A stretch of DNA of 64,000 nt from Myxococcales bacterium (GTDB lineage Bacteria; Myxococcota_A; Polyangia; Polyangiales; Ga0077539): positions 248,001 through 312,000 of the forward strand of contig JAEUKH010000028.1 of assembly GCA_016792845.1 (NCBI GenBank), given 5' to 3'. The notes beneath the pieces are model-generated. The model was not told where the DNA came from. It made no database searches and saw only the letters and a program-made list of their open reading frames with translations. Below are positions 46,300 to 56,967 of the stretch, piece after piece. The position numbers and the translations under genes were made by a program. Position 1 is the first letter of the stretch; each line of letters begins with the position of its first letter.

Positions 46300-47125
46300 T
46301 CAGAAGGGTGAAGCGCAGCGACCTCGAACGCAGACCTCATGCGATGCGCAAGCCGTGCCGCACGCCCCGCAGTGTGCCGGGTTGGTCGCGAGGTCGGCTT
46401 CACAGCCCGTAAGGTCACGGCCATCGCAGTTGGCGAAGCCCAGATCGCATCGCACCACCTCGCACAGCCCCGAAGGGCACTGCGCGGTCGCGTGGGCGAG
46501 GTCGCATGCGTTGCCGCACGCGCCGCAATGGAGGTTCGAGCGCAGCGTGATCTCGCAGCCGTTCGCTTGATCGCCGTCGCAGTCTCCGAGCGCCGCGGTG
46601 CATGAAGTCATCACGCAACCCGCGTCGACGCAGCGAGAACCGCCATTGACGAACCCGCATCCGCGACCGCACCCGCCACAATGGGCGGCGTTTGTGGTGA
46701 ACGAAACCTCGCAGCCGTTTGACGCCTGGGAGTCACAGTCTCCGAAGCCGGTCTCGCAGCGCGCGATCTCACACTGCCCCGCGAAGCACCGCGCGGTCGC
46801 TCTCGGGAGGGCGCACGCGACCCCGCAGGCTCCGCAATGTGCGCTATCGTTTCGAAGGTCGACGCATGCTCCGTTGCAGAGCGTCTGCCCCGATGTGCAC
46901 CTCGGGGTCGAAGCGTCTTGCGCGACAGGCTCTGTTGTCGGCCCATCGAGCGTTGAAGCGTCGATCGTTGAGACGTCGATCGTTGAGACGTCGATCGTTG
47001 AGACGTCGATCGTCGCGTCGATGAGGTTGGTCGCATCTGACAGCGCGCGCATCGGGGGATTGTTGGCGGATCTCGGGCAGGCAACCCAAACCTAAGCAGC
47101 ATGCCAACACCCCGCCGAATTTCAT
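46300..47125 (-). pseudogene. Short Cys-repeat lipoprotein, frame broken at a GC dinucleotide run
   Basis: A lipoprotein signal (MKFGGVLACCLGLGC, lipobox GLGC) starts at 47125 and runs PEIRQQSPDAR before leaving frame. The body, in another frame from about 47052, reads ALSDATNLIDATIDVST and then Cys modules (CNGACVDLRNDSAHCGACG; three units of the SNGCE/ANGCE type found in the 52763-56272 protein). The two frames meet in GCGCGCGC. Adding one GC unit there gives SPDARALSDATNLID with no stop, so a slipped dinucleotide run explains the break. The intact protein would be about 275 residues. It may be a phase-variable gene, a recent mutation or a sequencing error. Confidence 0.75.
46951..47010. 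repeat. Four 15-bp tandem repeats
   Basis: Copies of cgttgagacgtcgat, three of them identical, encode the TIDVS repeats of the tether of the short Cys-repeat lipoprotein. Confidence 0.85.
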
Positions 47126-47230
47126 GGCGCATCGTGACCGTGCGGGCGAGGGCCGTCAACGTCGACAACTGAGCAATCTCTGCTGGCCCTTCGGGGCTCG
47201 GCGGCCCCATGCTTGGCCCGACCATCGCCT

Positions 47231-48151
47231 ATGGGACGCTTCGATCATCTCGCCACTCAACCCTCGCGCGGACCCGGTGACATCGTACGGTGGAAGGTGC
47301 TCGATCGCCTCCGCGGCGCTCCTGGCCCGCAGCGGGGCGCACCGGCGCCGAGTTGCGCCAACGACGGCGCGGCGCTGCGCAGCCTCGCGGCCTCGCTCAC
47401 CTGGGTCGGCCACGCTTCCTTCGTGCTCCGTCTCGGCGGGCGCGTCGTGGTCATCGACCCGGTGTGGTCGACGCGCATCCAAGGGGTGGTTCCGCGGCAC
47501 GTCGCGCCGGGGGTTGCGCTCGACGCGTTGCCGCCTGTCGACGTGGTGCTGATCTCGCACGCGCACCACGATCACCTCGACCTCGCGACCCTCACCCGCA
47601 TCGGGCCGAACGCCCTTTACGTCGTGCCCTTGGGGGTCGGCGCGCTCCTGAAGCGAAACGGTTTGCCGCGGGTGATCGAGTGCGATTGGTGGCAATCGAC
47701 GCGCGTCGGCGACCTCGAGCTGACCCTCGTGCCCGCCCGCCACTGGTCGATGCGCGGGCCCTTCGATCGCAACGACGCGCTCTGGGGAGGCTGGGTCTTG
47801 CGCGGTCCCGAGGGCACCGCGTATCACACCGGCGACACGGGGTACTTCGACGGGTTCGCCGAGATCCGCCGTCGGCTCGGCGTCATCGACTGGGCCATGA
47901 TGCCCATCGGCGCGTACGAGCCGCGGTGGTTCATGCAGCCGCAGCACATGAACCCCGACGACGCGTTCAGGGCCTTCGCAGACCTCGAAGCGCGGCACTT
48001 CGTGGCCATGCATTGGGGCACCTTTCAGCTCACCGACGAGCCCCTCGACGCGCCTCCGGGCGAGATCACCCGGCTCTTCGAAGCGTCGCCGCGCGACCCG
48101 TCGAGCCTTTGGCTCCTCGACGTGGGCGAGACCCGCGCCCTCGCGAAATGA
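47231..48151 (+). CDS. Metallo-beta-lactamase-fold hydrolase (UlaG/NAPE-PLD-like)
   Basis: 306 residues. The metal-binding signature is H110-A-H112-H-D114-H115 (LISHAHHDHLDLATL). Later ligands lie in LVPARHWSMRGPFDRND, YHTGDTGYFDGF and AMHWGTFQLTDEP. The RHWS-R-x-x-x-D-R-N block followed by LWGGWVL, and the final H-W-G-T-F, resemble the N-acylphosphatidylethanolamine phospholipase D-like/UlaG branch of the superfamily. The substrate cannot be told. The ATG at 47231 is chosen; the frame extends six codons to a TTG. Its stop overlaps the start of the next gene (ATGA). Confidence 0.9.
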   Translation: MGRFDHLATQPSRGPGDIVRWKVLDRLRGAPGPQRGAPAPSCANDGAALRSLAASLTWVGHASFVLRLGGRVVVIDPVWSTRIQGVVPRHVAPGVALDALPPVDVVLISHAHHDHLDLATLTRIGPNALYVVPLGVGALLKRNGLPRVIECDWWQSTRVGDLELTLVPARHWSMRGPFDRNDALWGGWVLRGPEGTAYHTGDTGYFDGFAEIRRRLGVIDWAMMPIGAYEPRWFMQPQHMNPDDAFRAFADLEARHFVAMHWGTFQLTDEPLDAPPGEITRLFEASPRDPSSLWLLDVGETRALAK

Positions 48152-49311
48152 AGGGCCTCGTCTCACGCCTCGCCTTCGCCGCGATGAGCGTCGGGTGTGC
48201 GAGCGCGCCGACCGCCCGCGGCGAACCCGCCGACGACGCCGGGCCGCTGTTCGTCGTCGACGGCGGCGACGCGGGGTCGGGCGGAGACGTGTTCGTGGTG
48301 ACGCAGCGGAGGCCCACCCGGCGCGTCGACCCTCGGACCGGCGTCGTCACCGAGGCCGCGGGCGAGCGCATCGATGCGCGGTACACCCTCGTGACACGCT
48401 GCGAGAACCTCCGCGGCGACCACTGCGTTCTGCCCGAGGGGCGTTACGTTCCGGTCGAGGTGGGAGCGCCCGAACGGGTGTACCTCCCTGACGACGGGCG
48501 TTACCTGAACGAGCCGACCCTCATCGCCGACGACGACGGGCGCTGGCACGTCTTCTCGAACGGCGGCGATGGCGAAGGCGGCCCTTGGGTCGAGCGCGCG
48601 CTCCTTCACGCCACCGCACCGCGGCTTGAGGGGCCCTGGCGCGGCGCTCCCGACGCGATGCGCTTCGACGACCCCGACAGCCGCGAGGGGCACCTCTGGG
48701 CGCCCTTCGTGATGGCCGCCGGCGAGGGCTACCGGCTCTTCTATTTTGCCCCCGAGGGCGGCGGCGCCGCGGGCCTCCGCAGCGCGCGCTCGACCGACCT
48801 CGGGCGCTGGCAACGCGACCGCGAAACGATCGACACGGGGCGCGACGCGATGGTGTTCACGCTGGCCGACGGGGCGCGGCTCCTCTACGCGGTAGGCACC
48901 GTGCGGCGCGCCGACGGAGCGCACGACGTGGTGCGGCTCCACCGCGCGAGCCCGGGGCAAGAAGACTGGCGCGCGCTGCCGCCCGCCCTTGAGCAGCCCG
49001 AGGTGTGCCGGGCCGACTGTTGGGGCTTCTACGAGTCTCCGTACGTGCTCGCGCTCGGCGGGTACTACTACCTCTTCGTGACGCTCACCGACTCGGCCGC
49101 AGAGACCTACGAGCAGACCACGGTGTACCGCTCCGACGACCCGACGCGCTTCGACCCCGTGCCGATCACGGTGCTGTCGGCGCACGGCGGCGAGGTTCAT
49201 TTCGAAGACGGCCTCAGCTACCTCACCCGAGGCGGCTGGCCGTCACGCATCGGCGCCGCGCGGCGCGGGCTCTCGCGGGTTCAACTCGGATGGGCGCGGG
49301 CCCCAGACTGA
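48148..49311 (+). CDS. Lipoprotein with GH43/GH32-like five-bladed propeller
   Basis: 387 residues, signal MKGLVSRLAFAAMSVGC with lipobox. After an acidic tether the fold repeats a blade pattern typical of glycoside hydrolase families 43/32/62: NEPTLIADDDGRWHVFSNG, LWAPFVMAAGEGYRLFYFA, RSTDLGRWQRD, AMVFTLADGARLLYAV, GFYESPYVLALGGYYYLFVT, YRSDDPTRF, VHFEDGLSYLT. The E-S-P-Y and E-P-x-L motifs could supply acidic catalytic residues, but this is not certain. The start overlaps the stop of the metallo-hydrolase gene, so the two are translationally coupled. Confidence 0.82.
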   Translation: MKGLVSRLAFAAMSVGCASAPTARGEPADDAGPLFVVDGGDAGSGGDVFVVTQRRPTRRVDPRTGVVTEAAGERIDARYTLVTRCENLRGDHCVLPEGRYVPVEVGAPERVYLPDDGRYLNEPTLIADDDGRWHVFSNGGDGEGGPWVERALLHATAPRLEGPWRGAPDAMRFDDPDSREGHLWAPFVMAAGEGYRLFYFAPEGGGAAGLRSARSTDLGRWQRDRETIDTGRDAMVFTLADGARLLYAVGTVRRADGAHDVVRLHRASPGQEDWRALPPALEQPEVCRADCWGFYESPYVLALGGYYYLFVTLTDSAAETYEQTTVYRSDDPTRFDPVPITVLSAHGGEVHFEDGLSYLTRGGWPSRIGAARRGLSRVQLGWARAPD

Positions 49312-49366
49312 CTGAAAGGTCGAGGGCGTCGACGCGCGGTCGCGCGCCGTGCGATGGAGGTTCGCT

Positions 49367-49672
49367 TCAGGGCGAGGTGGTCGCTGGCGCGGGGGCAGGC
49401 GCGGGGGCAGGCGCGGGGGTGGCCGGAGAGTTCATGATCGCCTGCCCGTTGCGGTAGATGTAGGAGGCCTGTTGGCCGCATCCGCGGACGCCGTAGCTTC
49501 CGCCAGAGTTCCAGTTTTCGCTCAGGGGGATGACGTCGAGCTGTGGGGCGGGGCAGTTCAGATCGAACGAGGCGCGCGTGCGTACCGAGGCCCGCCAGGA
49601 GTCGGTGCCTCCGCCGCAACCGAAACCGACCATACTGCACACCACAAGAATCACGAGACCGAGAGCTTTCAT
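49367..49672 (-). CDS. Very small lipoprotein
   Basis: 101 residues. Signal MKALGLVILVVCSMVGFGC with lipobox GFGC, then GGGTDS and a short domain with two further cysteines (FDLNCPAPQLDVIPLSE, GVRGCGQQASYIYRNGQA), ending in a PAPAPA repeat tail. No family recognised. The Pro/Ala tail could insert in peptidoglycan or act as a spacer. It converges with the propeller lipoprotein. Confidence 0.75.
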   Translation of the reverse strand: MKALGLVILVVCSMVGFGCGGGTDSWRASVRTRASFDLNCPAPQLDVIPLSENWNSGGSYGVRGCGQQASYIYRNGQAIMNSPATPAPAPAPAPAPATTSP

Positions 49673-49863
49673 GATGGCGCCTTTCGAGTGAGACGCGGTG
49701 GTATCCGAGGCCCGGCGTCACGGTCAACGTCGATTCGAAGCCCATCCGTGTGAGCGCCAGTCCTCTCTTGTCTCGGCTGATTTCAAGCGATCGCGCGTAG
49801 GGTCTACGAGCTTGAACGTGATCCGTGCGTGACACGTTGGGGTACGGCGGCTCGCGGTTGCAT

Positions 49864-50277
49864 TGACCTCACCCCCAGCCGCGCGGCGCACGCGACCGAC
49901 AGCGGGTGAGGCTTACCCGCGGATTTTCTTTGTATCTGCGAGCTTGCGAGCCGATCGGCGCCCTGCGTGACCCCACCCGCTGGGGGCGTACGGCCCTGCG
50001 CTTGGCGTGACCTCACCCCCTGGGGGACGCCCGAGCCTCTCGCCCCCTCTCCCTGCCAGGAGAGGGGCAAATATAGACAAATTCAAGACCGTGCCAAACA
50101 GTAATAGCGTTAACTTGGTAGATCATGGCCACAATAATGAAGAATCAACTTGCAATTGTCGTATTTTGCCCCTCTCCTGACAGGGAGAGGGGGCGCGAGG
50201 GCCGTGTGCACCCCAGGGGGTGAGGTCACCCCCAGCCGCGCGGCGCACGCGAACGACAGCGGGTGAGGTCACGCAAC
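49864..50277. repeat. Nested direct/inverted repeat element with AT-rich core (MITE-like)
   Basis: A 42-bp direct repeat at 49870-49911 and 50227-50268 differs at one base and flanks the element. Inside are 68-bp imperfect inverted arms (50007-50074 and 50162-50229), beginning gtgacctcaccccctgggg and ending near ggagaggggcaaa. Each arm has its own small hairpin (ccctctcc-ctgyca-ggagaggg). The 87-bp core (50075-50161) is markedly AT-rich (for example gcgttaacttggtagatcat) against a very GC-rich background. No open frame of note. It may be a non-autonomous mobile repeat or a structured noncoding RNA. It fills most of the 649-base gap between the small lipoprotein and the photolyase gene. Confidence 0.75.
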
Positions 50278-50321
50278 CCGCGACGGGCTCGCGCACGACC
50301 GGGCCCCCTACCCGGGGCGTT

Positions 50322-52649
50322 TCACGCCATCGCGGCGGGGTCTCGTTCGGCGTCGGCGCCCAAGAGCGCGCCCACCAGGGCCATCGCCGAGAGCATCGCC
50401 GACTCGACGCCCTCGCAGCCTTGAGAGAAGGCGTCGCCCGCGGCCCAGACCTCCCCCGCTGCGTCGAGCGGCACAGGGCCCGCGAGCCGCGTCGCGTCGA
50501 CGGCGGTGGCGCTCTTCCAACTGTGGGAGTCGTGAATCACAAGCCCAGGGTAACGGTCGTCGAGGGTCGCCAGAAACTCGTCGCGTGACTGCTCGGCGGC
50601 GATCGCCTGGGCCATCGCGCTGAGCCGCAAGACCGCCGTGTTGCCCTCGGTCGAAACCCATCGCGCCTCGACCCACGGGTCGTCGTCGGCGGGCAGAGCC
50701 TCACCCTCGACCAGCACCGACCACGCCGCGTCGTAGCGGACCTCTCGGAGCGCCGCCGGCACCGCGAGCCCCGACGCCTCTGCCAGCGCGACGAGCTGAT
50801 GCACCGGCTGCGTGAGCACCACGCGGTCGAAGCCTCCCATGGGCGCGCCGCGGGCGTCGGCGATCTCCCACCCGTCAGCGGCGCGGGTGAGCCTGGTGAC
50901 GAGGTGCGAGCGCAGCACCGACTGGCCGTCGAGCAGCGCATTGATCAGCGACGAGAGCGTGGGCGCGCCGACCCAACGGCCTCGATCTTCGCGCAAGACT
51001 CCCGCGTCGGCCCACGACCGCACCCACCGCAAGACCCTCGGGTCGGCCACGCGAAACGAGCTCGCGCCGTGCTCGAAGCGAAGCCCGTCGAATTCGCGCG
51101 TCGCGCAGCGGCCGCCCGGTCGCCGCCCGGCGTCGAAGAGCTGAACCGACACCCCGTACACGCTCAAGAGCTTCGCCAGGAAGCAACCGGTGACCCCAGC
51201 CCCGACCACCGCGACCCGCTTCAGACCCATGCCGCCACCCGCCACCTTCGCGCTGAAACGCGCCGCACCCACCCGCGCGAGATGGGCCGCACCCGACCGA
51301 TCGCCCACCAGCCCGAGCCGCCCGCGCTGAGGGTCACCCTGGGGCCTATCAAACATCCCGTAGGCCCACAAAATTCCGCCGTAGCTGCTCGGGTCTCGAC
51401 CGTCGAGGGCGTACCGATGGTTCAACGCTTCGAGCACCGAGAGCCCCTCGGCGGGGTCGGCGAACCAGCCCGCCAGGGTCTTGGCCCAGGTCATGCGGGC
51501 GTTGTTGTGAAGCACGCCGTGACGCACGAGGCCGCGCTGACACAGGTCGTAGAAGGCGTCTCCCGTCGCGCCGGTCTCGATCGCGAAGCGCGAAGGCCGC
51601 ACGCCGCGTCGCGAGGCCGTCTCAGCGAGGCTCTGGCGCGCCCAGAGCGGGAGCGCGCTCACCGTCGCGTAGTCGCTCCGGCAGAAGCAATGCTGCCACG
51701 CGAGCTCGCGCCAGGTCATGAGCTCGTCGAGGTACTTCTCTGCGCCCGCGGCCCCAAGGGTCGCGCGTGCGTCTCGCGCGAGGCGCCACGCGGCGATGTT
51801 GCCGAAGTGGAGGTACGGCGACATCAGGCTCGCGCCGTCGGGGTTCGCCGCGTCGGTGCGCGTCGCGGCGTAACGCGCGAGGCCGTCGTCACAGTACCGC
51901 GCCCAACGCGCCTGGGCCGCCGTCTCGCCGCCGGGGAGCGAGGGCACCCGCACGACGCTGTGGTCGATCGAGAGCGCCGCGAGCTGCGCCGCGATCGAGC
52001 CGTGCGTGACGCGGGTCTCGGTGAATGGGAGCGGGCCCTCCCAAGCGGGCGGCGCGGGCAAGGCGTCGAGCGCGGGCGCACGCGTGTACCAGCGCTCGCG
52101 CGCCTGAGCCGTCGCTTCACGAAACGAGAACGCGCGCTGGTAGGGCTTGTTGACGAGCCGCATCGGCAGCACACACGCCGTGTCGACGGCGTACACCGGG
52201 CGCCCCGCGCGTCGGGCGAGGGCGCCGCGCCAGCGTCGAAGGTCTCCGACAGGAAAGTCCTCGGTCATCACCAGCGCGCTCTCACGGGCCAGGGCCGAGA
52301 GGCCTCCTTCGGGCCCGCCGCGGGGGCGGTCGTCGAGCTCGAAGACGTACCGAATCCCTCGTGATTCTAAAGCGTTACGAAGATCGACGGCGCTCTCTAG
52401 GATGAAGCGGTGCGTGCGATCGCTGGCCCAGGCGGCCCGCGCGCTGAGCCCTTGGTAGACCAGGAGCGGCAGCGAGAGTCGCTTCGCGGCGAGCATGGCC
52501 GCGGCGAGGGCGGGGTTGTCGCGGGCGCGCAAGGCGGTGGCGCACCAGTAGAGCACGAAGCGACCGCCGCGGGTGTCGCCGGGGTGCTCGCGTCGGCAGC
52601 GCGCGCGGACCCAGCCCTCGAGGTCGTCGGGTGCTTCGGGGAGTGGCAT
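50322..52649 (-). CDS. Class II-like photolyase fused to renalase-like FAD oxidoreductase
   Basis: 775 residues in two domains. Residues about 1-480 are a DNA photolyase/cryptochrome fold: LYWCATALRARDNPALAAA, YLHFGNIAAWRLARDARA, YLDELMTWRELAWQHCF, HNNARMTWAKTLAGWF, LNHRYALDGRDPSSYGGILWA. These resemble class II CPD photolyases, which split UV-made cyclobutane dimers using light and FAD. Residues about 507-775 start a new FAD/NAD-binding domain (VAVVGAGVTGCFLAKLLSVYG, GRRPGGRCATRE, RFEHGASSF, VWAAGDAFSQGCEGVESAML) typical of renalase-like amine/NADH oxidoreductases. One ATG drives both with no internal stop. The oxidoreductase could reduce the photolyase flavin, but that is inference. It lies just beyond the repeat element. 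Confidence 0.9.
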   Translation of the reverse strand: MPLPEAPDDLEGWVRARCRREHPGDTRGGRFVLYWCATALRARDNPALAAAMLAAKRLSLPLLVYQGLSARAAWASDRTHRFILESAVDLRNALESRGIRYVFELDDRPRGGPEGGLSALARESALVMTEDFPVGDLRRWRGALARRAGRPVYAVDTACVLPMRLVNKPYQRAFSFREATAQARERWYTRAPALDALPAPPAWEGPLPFTETRVTHGSIAAQLAALSIDHSVVRVPSLPGGETAAQARWARYCDDGLARYAATRTDAANPDGASLMSPYLHFGNIAAWRLARDARATLGAAGAEKYLDELMTWRELAWQHCFCRSDYATVSALPLWARQSLAETASRRGVRPSRFAIETGATGDAFYDLCQRGLVRHGVLHNNARMTWAKTLAGWFADPAEGLSVLEALNHRYALDGRDPSSYGGILWAYGMFDRPQGDPQRGRLGLVGDRSGAAHLARVGAARFSAKVAGGGMGLKRVAVVGAGVTGCFLAKLLSVYGVSVQLFDAGRRPGGRCATREFDGLRFEHGASSFRVADPRVLRWVRSWADAGVLREDRGRWVGAPTLSSLINALLDGQSVLRSHLVTRLTRAADGWEIADARGAPMGGFDRVVLTQPVHQLVALAEASGLAVPAALREVRYDAAWSVLVEGEALPADDDPWVEARWVSTEGNTAVLRLSAMAQAIAAEQSRDEFLATLDDRYPGLVIHDSHSWKSATAVDATRLAGPVPLDAAGEVWAAGDAFSQGCEGVESAMLSAMALVGALLGADAERDPAAMA

Positions 52650-52762
52650 CGTGCGGGTACGATGCCCACGGCGCCTTTAGGGCTTCGGCCGTGCAGTGTG
52701 GGAGAGAGGCGATGCGGCGCGGGAGGGGCCCCGCGGGTGCGAGGCCCTCGGAGCGGTGAGGG

Positions 52763-56272
<3,510 letters not shown>

Positions 56273-56437
56273 TCTCATAAGCCTCCGAACGCGAGCGGCA
56301 GGTGTCATGCCCCCAAAGGCGCCACGCACCCCGCGTCAGCCCACGAAGACAGGCGCCGCTCAAAGCCCGAGTCGACGGCCATTTCGAGCGGGTGTCAACG
56401 TACGATTCGGTGTCAGCCGCGCCGCATCAGCGGCCGC

Positions 56438-56953
56438 TCAGCCCTCGTCGTCGAGGCCCTTCACCTTGCCGCGCAGCGCGGTGATCATGGCCTCGGCCTC
56501 GAAGCGCGCCTCGGCGCTCGGGTTGCTGCCCGCGAAGCGTTCGAGGTACGCGATGGCCTCGTGCTTGCGACCGATCGCGGCGAACGAGAGGCCCATCACT
56601 TGGAAGGTGTCGGGGTCGGCGCCGTGCGCGTCGAGCACGCGCCGCCCGCGGGCGATGGCCTCTTCGTAACGGCCGAGGTCGTAGAGCACCCGGGCCTGCT
56701 GCACCATCGCGCCGAGGTACCCCGGGTGGTGCCGCTCTGCGGCTTCGTAGGCCGCCAGCGCGAAGCCCTTTTGCCCCTTGGCGAGGAAGGCAGCGCCCAA
56801 GAAGAAGTGCGCGTACGGGTTCTCGCGGTCGCCGTCGACCAGCGCCCGAAGCTCGCGCATGGCCTCGTCGATGAGCGATTCGCGCAAGAGCTCTTGCGCC
56901 TCTTCGGTGGCGCTCCAGCGCGCCTCGTCGCGCGCGTGGTCGTGCTCGGCCAT
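56438..56953 (-). CDS. TPR-repeat protein
   Basis: 171 residues with no signal peptide. At least three tetratricopeptide units are visible: NPYAHFFLGAAFLAKGQKGFALAAYEAA, YLGAMVQQARVLYDLGRYEEAIARG and DPDTFQVMGLSFAAIGRKHEAIAYLERF, with an N-terminal helical pair. The ATG (MAEHDHARDEARW) is 14 bases after the bamA stop, so it is probably co-transcribed with bamA. It may assist outer-membrane assembly, but a cytoplasmic location makes this uncertain. Confidence 0.85.
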   Translation of the reverse strand: MAEHDHARDEARWSATEEAQELLRESLIDEAMRELRALVDGDRENPYAHFFLGAAFLAKGQKGFALAAYEAAERHHPGYLGAMVQQARVLYDLGRYEEAIARGRRVLDAHGADPDTFQVMGLSFAAIGRKHEAIAYLERFAGSNPSAEARFEAEAMITALRGKVKGLDDEG

Positions 56954-56967
56954 AGACCCTCGATGGC

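Noticed and set aside
49804..50070. An 88-codon minus-strand open frame in the repeat element
   Set aside because: It crosses the inverted-repeat arm and the direct repeat, has no ribosome site and no protein-like composition.
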